Of a stretch of 20,863 nucleotides of DNA, positions 8,426-15,682 are shown piece by piece. The number at the start of each line of letters is the position of its first letter. The first letter of the stretch is position 1. Both the position numbers and the translations under genes were made by a program. Origin of the DNA: an uncultured Leptotrichia sp. (GTDB lineage: Bacteria > Fusobacteriota > Fusobacteriia > Fusobacteriales > Leptotrichiaceae). Under the pieces are notes generated by a model, which did no database searches, was not told where the DNA came from, and saw only the letters and a list, made by a program, of their open reading frames with translations. The stretch is taken from positions 1 through 20,863 of the forward strand of contig CALIJH010000127.1 of NCBI GenBank assembly GCA_938017765.1, read 5' to 3'.

Positions 8426-8454
8426 TTGACGAAAATTAAAGTATAACGTAAAAT
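8426..8454 (+). promoter_or_regulatory. Candidate distal promoter upstream of the metal-resistance genes
   Basis: TTGACG (8426-8431), 17-base spacer, TAAAAT (8449-8454). It is a weaker match than the promoter at 8511 and lies 182 bases before the regulator gene. It might give unregulated basal transcription; chance is possible. Confidence 0.35.
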
Positions 8455-8510
8455 GATACTTGGAAAATATTCCTTTTATTATTTATATAATAAAACTATC
8501 CGAAAGACTA

Positions 8511-8539
8511 TTGACAAGGAAATAAAAAAGTAATATAAT
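8511..8539 (+). promoter_or_regulatory. Consensus promoter of cadC-cadA
   Basis: TTGACA (8511-8516), exactly 17 bases, then TATAAT (8534-8539): a full consensus sigma-70/SigA promoter. The expected start is at about 8546, which falls inside the palindromic operator. A strong promoter held off by a repressor is the usual arrangement for ArsR-family metal resistance. Confidence 0.8.
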
Positions 8540-8544
8540 CAAAT

Positions 8545-8564
8545 ATATGAATAACCGTTCATAT
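8545..8564. promoter_or_regulatory. ArsR/SmtB-type metal-responsive operator
   Basis: ATATGAATAACCGTTCATAT: arms ATATGAA and TTCATAT are perfect inverted copies around six bases. The core TGAA-N6-TTCA fits the 12-2-12 type operators known for SmtB, ZiaR and CadC. It starts five bases after the -10 box and covers the predicted transcription start, so bound repressor would block transcription until metal binds. It is the only such site I saw in the window. Confidence 0.75.
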
Positions 8565-8575
8565 GTAATGTAATC

Positions 8576-8615
8576 GAAAATATATAATCAAGAATAATTG
8601 AGAATATATAATCAA
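8576..8615 (+). repeat. 24-base tandem repeat in the cadC leader
   Basis: GAAAATATATAATCAA (8576-8591) recurs as GAGAATATATAATCAA (8600-8615), one mismatch in 16, at an offset of 24 bases. It lies between the operator and the cadC ribosome binding site. Function unknown; probably a small local duplication. Confidence 0.5.
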
Positions 8616-8635
8616 AAAAATAGTAAGGAGAAAAA

Positions 8636-8998
8636 ATGGAAAAAAAATTACCGATATGTGAAAACACAGTAATACATAAGGAAATAGTAGAAGAAATAAA
8701 AACAAAACTTCCTGAAGAAGAAATCTTATACGACCTTGGAGATTTTTTCAAATTATTGGGAGACAGCACAAGGATAAAAATATTAAGTGCACTTTTTCAA
8801 TCCGAAATGTGCGTATGCGATATAGCTTCACTGTTTGAAATGACACAGTCAGCCATATCTCATCAGTTGAGAGTTTTAAAACAGGGAAGACTGGTAAAGT
8901 ACAGAAAAAGTGGAAAAGTAGTTTATTATTCGCTGGAAGATGAGCATGTAAAAAAAATAGTTGAGCAAGGTCTGAACCATATAATGGAAAAAAAGTAA
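8636..8998 (+). CDS. cadC: ArsR/SmtB-family metal-sensing repressor (CadC-like)
   Basis: Small cytoplasmic DNA-binding repressor, 120 residues, expected to release its operator when Cd/Pb or Zn binds. The winged helix-turn-helix lies at about 56-90, with recognition segment QSAISHQLRVLKQGRLV. Both known metal sites can be traced: the alpha3 site from Cys59 and Cys61 (MCVCDIA, matching ELCVCDIA of staphylococcal CadC) with Cys8 in the N-terminal arm, and a complete alpha5 site Asp102, His104, His115, Glu118 as in SmtB and CadC. The staphylococcal second arm cysteine is not obvious; His14 is near that position. It is preceded by AAGGAG and by a matching operator-promoter, and followed 111 bases later by its target efflux pump, so it is likely autoregulated. 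Confidence 0.9.
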   Translation: MEKKLPICENTVIHKEIVEEIKTKLPEEEILYDLGDFFKLLGDSTRIKILSALFQSEMCVCDIASLFEMTQSAISHQLRVLKQGRLVKYRKSGKVVYYSLEDEHVKKIVEQGLNHIMEKK

Positions 8999-9109
8999 CA
9001 ATAACAAAAATACAGATAAAGTATTCAAAATAAAACAGTTAAAATGAAAATAGTCAAAGAAGCGGTGAAATAAAGATAGTCAAATAGTCGGTTTTGAAAG
9101 GATAGAAAA

Positions 9110-11329
9110 ATGGATCGAAAAAATCAGATAATTTTAAATATAAAAGGATTGCACTGTGCAAACTGTGCGGCTAAGATTGAGAGAAAAATCAACGAAATAA
9201 ACTATGTAAAAGAAGCACATATTGATTTTATGGGAGAAAAGATACTTCTTGAAACGGAAGAGACAAATAAAAATGTTTTAGTAGGTGCTATACAGAAAAT
9301 TGCAAACTCTATAGAAGAAGGAGTAAGGATATTTTCGACTGAAAAGCCTAATTTTAATAATTCTCATAATAATAGTCATTCTCATAATCATCATCACTCG
9401 CATAGCCATAATAGCTCTCATGAACATAGCCATTCCGATGATACGAAAAAATTATTGATAATGCTTGGAACAGGCGTAATAGTCTATATTTTGGCTTCCT
9501 GTTCGAGTTTGATTATTAAAAATTTCAACTTGGATACTTCTATTTTACTGACTATAAAGATACTTTTATTTTTAATAAGCTATCTTATAATAGGTGGGGA
9601 AGTACTATGGAGAGCATTTAAGAATATAAAAAAAGGACAGATATTTGATGAAAATTTCTTAATGGCGGCAGCAACAGTGGGAGCTTTTGCTATTGGAGAG
9701 TATCACGAAGCTGTAGCCGTTATGTTTTTCTATCAGTTAGGTGAACTGTTTCAGGGAATGGCAGTGGATAAATCCAGAAAATCCATAGTTTCTTTAATGA
9801 ATATAAGACCCGATTATGCTAATTTGAAAAAAAGAGAAGTTATAGAAAAAGTATCTCCCGAAGAAATCCGTATAAATGATTTAATAGTAGTAAAACCGGG
9901 AGAAAAAGTGCCTTTGGACGGGATAATAACTGAAGGAAGTTCCACTTTCGATACGTCGGCATTGACAGGTGAATCCATGCCTTCCGAAAAAAATACCGGA
10001 GACGAAATACTAAGCGGATATGTAAATAAAACAGGACTGATAACAGTGAGAGTAACGAAACTGTTTTCAGAATCTACCGTTTCAAAAATACTGGATATGG
10101 TACAAAATGCGGGCAGCAAAAAATCCAAAACCGAAAACTTTATTACTAAATTTGCGAGATATTATACCCCCGCAGTAGTAGGAATTGCAACTATTATGGC
10201 AATAGTACCGCCGATCGTGCTGAAAAATGCGACTTTTAATGAATGGTTTTACAAAGCACTGGTATTTTTAGTATTATCTTGCCCTTGTGCTTTGGTGATA
10301 TCTATACCTTTAGGATTTTTTGGCGGAATTGGAGGAGCTTCCAGACAAGGTATACTAATCAAAGGAGGAAATTATCTCGAAGCTCTGAATAATGTCGAAA
10401 TAGTAGTAATGGACAAGACAGGTACCCTTACAAAAGGAATATTTGAAGTTACTCAAATAAATACTGAAAATAATATGGAAAAAGAAGAGCTTCTGAAGTA
10501 TGCAGCATATGCAGAAAGTTTTTCTACACATCCTATTGCTGAATCTATCGTAAGACAATATGAAAAAATCAGTTTACAGTTGGATAAATCTCTAATAAAA
10601 AATTATGAAGAAATATCGGGGTACGGTATAAAAGCTGATGTGAATGGAAAACACATAATTGCAGGAAATATGAAACTTATGAAACTCGAAAATATAAATA
10701 TAGAGCAGAAAAATCAGACGGGAACAGTAGTATACATTGCCATAGACGGTAATTATGCAGGAAATATAATTATATCCGATGAGATCAAGGAAGATTCTGC
10801 AAAAGCAGTGAAAGAAATGAAAAATAATGGAGTAAAACAAACTGTAATGCTTACAGGAGACACTAAGGCGATAGGTGAAAGTATAGCTGAAAGACTCAAT
10901 ATAGATAAAGTTTATACCGAACTTTTACCTAATGATAAAGTGGAAAAACTGGAAGAAATTTTTAAGGAAAAAAAAGATAACGGGAAAATAATGTTCGTAG
11001 GAGATGGAATAAATGATGCCCCTGTACTTGCAAGAGCCGATATCGGTGTCGCTATGGGGGGAGTAGGTTCCGATGCTGCAATAGAAGCGGCAGATGTAGT
11101 CATAATGAACGACGAACCTCAAAAAATAGTAACTGCAATAAAAATTGCAAAAATGACGAGAAAGATAGTATGGCAGAATATAGCCTTTGCATTGGGAATT
11201 AAACTGATAACTCTGTTATTGGGAGTGGTAGGATTTGCTACAATGTGGGAAGCAATATTCGCCGATGTCGGAGTTGCACTGATAGCGATACTGAATGCAG
11301 CAAGAGTTATTAGAATGAAAGTCGAATAA
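9110..11329 (+). CDS. cadA: P1B-type Cd/Zn/Pb-exporting ATPase (CadA/ZntA type)
   Basis: Inner-membrane pump that exports soft divalent metals using ATP. In order: an N-terminal heavy-metal-associated domain with GLHCANC (Cys16, Cys19); a His-rich linker (about residues 86-108, alternating His/Ser/Asn); transmembrane helices; the TGES phosphatase loop at 286-289; the CPC transport motif Cys391-Pro-Cys393; DKTGT with phosphorylated Asp435; the HP motif at 474-475; and GDGIND at 631-636. Asp719 in the last membrane segment matches the extra metal ligand of ZntA (Asp714), which with CPC points to Zn/Cd/Pb rather than copper. Length of 739 residues is normal. It follows the CadC-like gene and is presumably co-transcribed from the operator-controlled promoter at 8511. 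The 111-base gap between them holds only a 9-codon ORF (9043) of doubtful meaning. Confidence 0.95.
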   Translation: MDRKNQIILNIKGLHCANCAAKIERKINEINYVKEAHIDFMGEKILLETEETNKNVLVGAIQKIANSIEEGVRIFSTEKPNFNNSHNNSHSHNHHHSHSHNSSHEHSHSDDTKKLLIMLGTGVIVYILASCSSLIIKNFNLDTSILLTIKILLFLISYLIIGGEVLWRAFKNIKKGQIFDENFLMAAATVGAFAIGEYHEAVAVMFFYQLGELFQGMAVDKSRKSIVSLMNIRPDYANLKKREVIEKVSPEEIRINDLIVVKPGEKVPLDGIITEGSSTFDTSALTGESMPSEKNTGDEILSGYVNKTGLITVRVTKLFSESTVSKILDMVQNAGSKKSKTENFITKFARYYTPAVVGIATIMAIVPPIVLKNATFNEWFYKALVFLVLSCPCALVISIPLGFFGGIGGASRQGILIKGGNYLEALNNVEIVVMDKTGTLTKGIFEVTQINTENNMEKEELLKYAAYAESFSTHPIAESIVRQYEKISLQLDKSLIKNYEEISGYGIKADVNGKHIIAGNMKLMKLENINIEQKNQTGTVVYIAIDGNYAGNIIISDEIKEDSAKAVKEMKNNGVKQTVMLTGDTKAIGESIAERLNIDKVYTELLPNDKVEKLEEIFKEKKDNGKIMFVGDGINDAPVLARADIGVAMGGVGSDAAIEAADVVIMNDEPQKIVTAIKIAKMTRKIVWQNIAFALGIKLITLLLGVVGFATMWEAIFADVGVALIAILNAARVIRMKVE

Positions 11330-11334
11330 AAAAT

Positions 11335-11417
11335 AAAAATCCTCTTATAAAGCAAAAATAACATAAAAAAATGTGAGAAACATAAAAAAAATTACAAATG
11401 CTTTAAAGGGGATTTTT
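11335..11417 (+). terminator. Probable terminator of the cadC-cadA transcript, large loop
   Basis: AAAAATCCTCTTATAAAGC (11335-11353) pairs with GCTTTAAAGGGGATTTTT (11400-11417) with one bulge and one G-U pair. The right arm ends in five Ts. The 46-base loop is large for a terminator and is A-rich; it includes a 17-base sequence also found in the repeat at 8237-8389. The remaining part of 11330-11564 is purine-rich with no gene. Confidence 0.55.
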
Positions 11418-11508
11418 AATATGGAAAAAAGAAAATAGAGAAAGAAAAAAATATTTGAAAGAAAGATTTTAAATAAAAGAAAAAAAATATACCATAATCA
11501 AAAAAATG

Positions 11509-11517
11509 TGTTATAAT
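11509..11517 (+). promoter_or_regulatory. Extended -10 promoter before the heptose adenylyltransferase gene
   Basis: TGTTATAAT matches the extended -10 form TGnTATAAT exactly (TG 11509-11510, TATAAT 11512-11517). No good -35 is seen, as is usual for extended -10 promoters. Expected start near 11524, leaving a leader of about 40 bases. Confidence 0.5.
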
Positions 11518-11564
11518 TTATATTAAGATAAAAAATTTAAAAAATAGAAAAAACGGAGACAAAA

Positions 11565-12072
11565 ATGCCGAATACAAAAAGTGAATTTAAGAAAAATCTG
11601 TTATCACAGGAAGAAATGAAAGAAAAAATTCAGGAATTAAAAAAATCAGGAAAAAAAACTGTTTTTACAAACGGAGTATTTGACATTTTGCATATAGGTC
11701 ATCTGACATATCTAAGAAGCGAAAAAACTGGGAGATGTATTAATCGTAGGAGTAAACAGTGATACTTCGGTAAAGACCAATAAAGGGGATAAAAGACCTA
11801 TAAATAATCAAAAAAACAGGGCTGAAATGCTTTTAGGACTGAAATTTGTCGATTATACAGTTATTTTCAATGAGAAAACTCCTGAAAAATTACTTGATAC
11901 ACTAAAGCCTGATATTCATGTGAAAGGTGGAGACTATAAAAAAGAAGAGCTTCCAGAAACAGAAATAGTTGAGAAAAATGGCGGAGAAATAAAAATTCTC
12001 AGTTTTGTAGACAGTTTTTCCACAACGGATATTATAAATAAAATAATCGATGTATATTCGGATAAAAATTAA
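11565..12072 (+). pseudogene. rfaE2: Frameshifted D-glycero-beta-D-manno-heptose 1-phosphate adenylyltransferase (HldE/RfaE C-terminal domain)
   Basis: Cytidylyltransferase-fold enzyme that would make ADP-heptose for LPS core. The first part, in the frame of 11565, has TNGVFDILHIGH (residues 35-46) with the nucleotide-binding HxGH, then runs to a stop at 11760 with unrelated sequence. The family sequence resumes one frame over: KLGDVLIVGVNSD, then RPINNQKNRAEML, VDYTVIFNEKTPEKLL, HVKGGDY, and ends at 12072. The break falls near 11713-11730. Restoring two bases (GA before AGCG) gives YLREAKKLGD, the expected spacing, and a 169-residue protein of normal length. Removing one A from the AAAAAA run also restores frame but leaves the loop one residue short. 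Either a disabled gene or a sequencing error; conservation on both sides suggests the change is recent. Confidence 0.8.
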
Positions 12073-12118
12073 TTGAAATATGAATAATATTAAGAGTATT
12101 GATTTTTATTTCAATTTT
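12071..12118 (+). terminator. Possible terminator after the heptose adenylyltransferase gene
   Basis: AATTGAAATA (12071-12080) and TATTTCAATT (12107-12116) pair perfectly over 10 bases with a 26-base loop, followed by TTGTTT. It starts at the end of the stop codon of the preceding gene. The stem is AT-rich, so its strength is uncertain. Confidence 0.45.
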
Positions 12119-12170
12119 GTTTCAATTAAAGCAATCAATTACAATAAATCAGGAGTCTGTAAATAAAATT

Positions 12171-12638
12171 ATGAAATTAGAAATATTGACATTTGAAGAA
12201 CTGGACAGACTGTCAACAAAAGTAGCTGAGTATCTGAAAAATGGCGGATGTCTTGGACTTATAGGGGATTTGGGGACAGGAAAGACTACTTTTACAAAAA
12301 AAATATGTAAATATTACGGAATAGATGAAAATATAAAAAGTCCTACGTTCACTTATGTTATTGAATATAATTCGGGAAATGTGAAAGTATATCATTTTGA
12401 TGCATACAGGATAATAAATCCCGAAGAGATATATGAAATAGGATTTGAAGATTATACAGGCGAGGAAAATGCAGTCATAATTGTCGAATGGGCAAATAAC
12501 ATTATAGACGAAATGCCTGATTATACACTATATATTGAAATAGAGCATAATGATGAAAATTCAAGAAAAGTCTCAATATATAAACTGAAAAGCGGAGAAA
12601 AAGAATATGTTAATATTTTCGATAACTACAACGACTAA
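12171..12638 (+). CDS. tsaE: tRNA t6A biosynthesis ATPase TsaE
   Basis: P-loop ATPase that works with TsaB and TsaD to make N6-threonylcarbamoyladenosine at position 37 of ANN-decoding tRNAs. Read from ATG 12171 it has 155 residues, typical for the family. Walker A is GDLGTGKTT at 32-40. Family motifs follow: SPTFTYV (58-64), HFDAYRI (75-81) and VEWANN (105-110). A longer frame from TTG 12099 adds 24 residues unlike any TsaE N-terminus, so ATG 12171 is preferred although its AGGAG (12151-12155) sits about 15 bases away. It overlaps tsaB by 32 bases, implying coupled translation. Confidence 0.93.
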   Translation: MKLEILTFEELDRLSTKVAEYLKNGGCLGLIGDLGTGKTTFTKKICKYYGIDENIKSPTFTYVIEYNSGNVKVYHFDAYRIINPEEIYEIGFEDYTGEENAVIIVEWANNIIDEMPDYTLYIEIEHNDENSRKVSIYKLKSGEKEYVNIFDNYND

Positions 12639-13572
12639 AATCGCTTCCGTTTCACTTCATGACGGTAGAAAAATGCTGGGAGAAATACGAATAGAAGTGG
12701 CAAAGACCCATTCTGTCGGGATACTTGACCAGATAGACAGACTGCTGGAATGGACAGGGAAAAAACTGGAAGATATAGACACTGTCCTCGTTTCGATAGG
12801 ACCCGGCTCATTTACGGGAGTAAGAATAGCGATTTCCGTTGTGAAAGGGTTGTTTTACGGGAAAAATATAAATATTTATGAAGTAAATGAACTCGATGCA
12901 CTGGCTTATCAGGCATATTATACTATCGGGAATATTTGCGGTTACAATAGTATCAGATACAGTATTGATAATGAAACGGAGAGTTTTAATATAATAAATT
13001 CGGATATGCGAAATATAAGAAGAAATATAAAAATATATTCGATGATTGATTCGGGAAAAGAAAAAATTTATTATTCAGTTTATGAATTAGTATATAAGGG
13101 GAAAAATTTAGACAGTTCTCAACTTTATAATATAAATAGAACGGAAGATTATAAAGCTGATAAATCGGATAATTTGGAAAAAATAGAAGATTATAAAGTT
13201 GACAAACTTGATAGTATAATTGAGGATATAATAGAAAATACAGTAAAAGACAGATTTTCTAATGAAGATTGGAATAACGAAATTCAGGGTAGAGGGGAGA
13301 AAATAGTCTACTTTGTAGGGGACGGAGCATTTAATTACAAGGATAAGATTATTCGGAAACTGGAAAATATTAAAAAAGAAAATTTCGGGATAGAAAATTT
13401 TAAAGATATAAAAATAAGATTTTTAGAAGACAGAAATATGAAGATAAATTCTCTGACATTTGCAGAAATGTTTTTAAACGGAAAACTCAAAAATACGGAT
13501 GTTTTCAGCCTGAAACCTGATTATCTTGAAAAATCGCAGGCTGAAAGGGATAAGAAAGAAAGGGGAAAATAA
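12607..13572 (+). CDS. tsaB: tRNA t6A biosynthesis protein TsaB, enlarged
   Basis: Scaffold partner of TsaD (ASKHA fold) in t6A synthesis. The family signature VSIGPGSFTGVRIAISVVKGL-like segment lies at about 62-82, the N-terminal strand is degenerate (MLIFSITTTTKIASVSL), and the C-terminus has the typical PDYLEKSQAE (304-313). At 321 residues it is much longer than E. coli TsaB (231). The additional length is in two low-complexity insertions: about 108-140, and about 166-230, which contains a 14-residue tandem repeat (EDYKADKSDNLEKI then EDYKVDKLDSIIED). The core fold appears intact, so it is probably functional. Start ATG 12607 has GGAG at 12594 and overlaps tsaE; its stop overlaps the ftsY start by one base (TAATG). 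Confidence 0.88.
   Translation: MLIFSITTTTKIASVSLHDGRKMLGEIRIEVAKTHSVGILDQIDRLLEWTGKKLEDIDTVLVSIGPGSFTGVRIAISVVKGLFYGKNINIYEVNELDALAYQAYYTIGNICGYNSIRYSIDNETESFNIINSDMRNIRRNIKIYSMIDSGKEKIYYSVYELVYKGKNLDSSQLYNINRTEDYKADKSDNLEKIEDYKVDKLDSIIEDIIENTVKDRFSNEDWNNEIQGRGEKIVYFVGDGAFNYKDKIIRKLENIKKENFGIENFKDIKIRFLEDRNMKINSLTFAEMFLNGKLKNTDVFSLKPDYLEKSQAERDKKERGK
13144..13227 (+). repeat. 42-base tandem duplication inside tsaB
   Basis: Two in-frame copies, 13144-13185 and 13186-13227, both begin GAAGATTATAAAG and encode EDYK-x-DK-x-D. They keep the reading frame (14 codons each) and have diverged, more towards their 3' ends. This is the likely origin of part of the TsaB insertion. Confidence 0.6.
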
Positions 13573-14483
13573 TGACATTAAAAGACAGATTGGCAGCACC
13601 GAAAAAAGGATTTTTCGGTAAACTGAAAGAAATGCTTTTAGGTAAGACTATCAATGACGAATTGTATGAGGAACTGGAAGAAGTCCTTATTCAGTCGGAT
13701 ATAGGAATGAATATGACAATGCAGTTAGTCGAAGAGCTTGAAAAAAGAGTGGCTAAAAATAAATTGAAATCATCTGAGCAGGTTTATGATGAGCTGAAAG
13801 AGATATTAAAGGAAAAATTTATTGCAAATAATACCTTACAGGATAATATAGAACTGGATTTGAAAGAGGGGCAGCTGAATATTATCCTTGTCGTAGGTGT
13901 AAACGGGGTAGGTAAGACTACATCAATAGGGAAAATAGCAAATAAGCTCATAAAAGAAGGTAAAAAAGTAATAATAGGTGCAGGAGATACTTTTAGGGCT
14001 GCTGCTATTGAGCAAATAGAAGAATGGGGGAAAAGGACGGGAGCAGAAGTTGTAAAACAGGCTCACGGAAGCGACCCGTCAGCAGTTATTTTCGATACAG
14101 TGAGTACAGCTAAAAACAGGGATTTTGATGTAGCGATAATAGATACTGCGGGCAGACTTCATAATAAAAGAGACTTGATGAATGAACTGGAAAAAATAAA
14201 TAAAATCATAAGACAGCAGTCAGGTGTTGAAAAATTTGAAACATTGCTTGTCATAGACAGTACGACAGGTCAGAATGGTCTGGAGCAGGCAAAAGTATTT
14301 AATGAGATAGTGGATTTGTCGGGGATTATACTCACAAAATTTGACGGAACAGCAAAAGGCGGAATAATTTTTCCTATTTCCGAAGAGCTGAAAAAACCTA
14401 TTAAATTTATAGGTGTAGGAGAAGGAATAGATGACTTGAAAAAATTTGATATAAAAGAATTTGTGGAAGCTATGTTTGAATAA
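13572..14483 (+). CDS. ftsY: Signal recognition particle receptor FtsY
   Basis: SRP-type GTPase that receives SRP-ribosome complexes at the membrane for co-translational insertion. The four-helix N domain covers about 1-95, followed by the G domain: GVNGVGKTT (109-117), DTFRAAA (139-145), DTAGR (191-195), TKFDGTAKGG (255-264) and GVGEGIDDL (281-289). At 303 residues it is a minimal NG form without the long acidic A domain of E. coli FtsY; membrane binding would rest on the amphipathic start (about 1-20). DTFRAAA and the C-terminal GEGIDDLKKF separate it from Ffh. ATG overlaps the tsaB stop by one base, so it is translated in the same operon as tsaE-tsaB. Confidence 0.95.
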   Translation: MTLKDRLAAPKKGFFGKLKEMLLGKTINDELYEELEEVLIQSDIGMNMTMQLVEELEKRVAKNKLKSSEQVYDELKEILKEKFIANNTLQDNIELDLKEGQLNIILVVGVNGVGKTTSIGKIANKLIKEGKKVIIGAGDTFRAAAIEQIEEWGKRTGAEVVKQAHGSDPSAVIFDTVSTAKNRDFDVAIIDTAGRLHNKRDLMNELEKINKIIRQQSGVEKFETLLVIDSTTGQNGLEQAKVFNEIVDLSGIILTKFDGTAKGGIIFPISEELKKPIKFIGVGEGIDDLKKFDIKEFVEAMFE

Positions 14484-14564
14484 AATAAAAAATAATTTCA
14501 GATTATATAATTGAATAAAGCGTAATTATAACATAGTTGATAGTGTAATTAATAGGATAAAATA

Positions 14565-14596
14565 GTGATATAAATCAAAAGTGATATAAAGCAAAG
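14565..14596 (+). repeat. 16-base tandem repeat before pta
   Basis: GTGATATAAATCAAAA (14565-14580) is followed directly by GTGATATAAAGCAAAG (14581-14596), 14 of 16 identical. It sits 12 bases before the pta GGAG. No confident promoter was found in 14484-14621; TTGATA (14537) with TAAAAT (14558) has a short 15-base spacer. Confidence 0.5.
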
Positions 14597-14621
14597 ATAT
14601 ATAGAAATGGAGTGAATTTAA

Positions 14622-15629
14622 TTGACAGATTTAATTACAAGTTTAAAGGAAAAAGCAAAAAAGCTGGGTAAAACTGTGATTTTACCTGAAACTGAAGATG
14701 AGAGAGTTCTCAGAGCTGCTGCAAAAGTCCTGTCTGAGGGGATTGCTAAAATTGCCCTTGTAGGAAATGAACAGGAAATAAAGGAAAAAGCTGCAAAATT
14801 AGGCATTTCGTTGGACGATGCAATTGTATATGACCCGCAAAATTGTGCTACTATAGACGATATGGCTGAACTCTTGAGAAAAAGAAGAGAAAAAAAAGGG
14901 ATGACTTTTGAAACAGCTAAAGCAACATTGCTGTCTGACCCGAGATTTTTTGGCGCAATGCTTGTAAGCCAGGGAAGAGTCGACGGAATGGTTGCAGGTT
15001 CCTGCTCTCCTACAGCTCATGTATTAAGAGCGGCAATCCTTGTAATAGGGCCTAAGCCGGGATTGAAAACTGTGTCAAGCTCTTTTGTTATGATTACTAA
15101 GACTCCTGAATACGGAGAGAACGGAGTATTTATCTATGCCGACGGAGGAGTTATACCTAATCCTACTGCGTTACAGCTGGCAGATATTGCTGTTTCGAGT
15201 GCTGAAAAAGCAAGATTTACGGCGGGGATTAAAGAGCCGAAAGTAGCATTCCTGTCGTTTTCCACAAAAGGAAGTGCCGATGGAGAATCGGTTACTAAAG
15301 TAAGAGAAGCGATAGAAATTTTAAAAGAAAGAAATGTCGACTTTGAGTTTGACGGAGAACTCCAGTTGGATGCGGCTATTGTTCCTGAAGTTGCAAAGTC
15401 CAAAGCTCCCGATTCAAAAATTGCAGGGCATGCAAATGTACTGATATTTCCTGATTTAAATTCAGGAAATATAGGATATAAGCTCACCCAAAGACTGGCA
15501 GGAGCTAAGGCTTTGGGACCGTTAATTCAAGGTCTGGCAAGTCCCGTACATGATTTATCAAGAGGGTGCAGTGTAGATGATATTGTCGAAGTAGTGGCGA
15601 TAACTGCGGTAGAATCAGAACAGAAATAA
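14622..15629 (+). CDS. pta: Phosphate acetyltransferase
   Basis: Interconverts acetyl-CoA and acetyl phosphate, the first step of acetate formation. It is the short, catalytic-domain-only form (335 residues), as in most low-GC bacteria, without the N-terminal regulatory domains of E. coli Pta. Family segments: KTVILPETEDERVLRAA (16-33), GRVDGMVAGSCSPTAHVLRAA near 120-140, the YADGGVIPNPTA segment, and the C-terminal AGHANVLIFPDLNSGNIGYK. Translation starts at TTG 14622, the only candidate that fits: it lies 9 bases after GGAG (14609-14612), and the protein begins MTDLITSLKEKAK, matching the family's start. ackA follows after 53 bases. Confidence 0.95.
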   Translation: MTDLITSLKEKAKKLGKTVILPETEDERVLRAAAKVLSEGIAKIALVGNEQEIKEKAAKLGISLDDAIVYDPQNCATIDDMAELLRKRREKKGMTFETAKATLLSDPRFFGAMLVSQGRVDGMVAGSCSPTAHVLRAAILVIGPKPGLKTVSSSFVMITKTPEYGENGVFIYADGGVIPNPTALQLADIAVSSAEKARFTAGIKEPKVAFLSFSTKGSADGESVTKVREAIEILKERNVDFEFDGELQLDAAIVPEVAKSKAPDSKIAGHANVLIFPDLNSGNIGYKLTQRLAGAKALGPLIQGLASPVHDLSRGCSVDDIVEVVAITAVESEQK

Positions 15630-15682
15630 GTTTTATAGAACAAAAATTAACACAATTTAATACAATTATAGAGGAGGAAAAA

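Noticed and set aside
9043..9072. Nine-codon ORF between cadC and cadA
   Set aside because: No ribosome binding site of note and no family resemblance; short ORFs of this size are expected by chance.
11720..11730. Programmed -1 frameshift at the A-run in the heptose adenylyltransferase gene
   Set aside because: The sequence contains AAAAAAC, but codon phase (GAA AAA ACT) is wrong for a -1 heptamer, and the second half needs +1. A -1 shift would reach a stop at once.
12099..12170. TTG start giving a longer TsaE
   Set aside because: The added residues overlap a terminator-like inverted repeat and do not resemble TsaE; MKLEILTFEELDRLS fits a family N-terminus.
15134..15487. 117-codon open frame on the minus strand inside pta
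   Set aside because: It is antisense to conserved pta codons, has no ribosome binding site, and is one of many shadow frames in this purine-rich coding strand.
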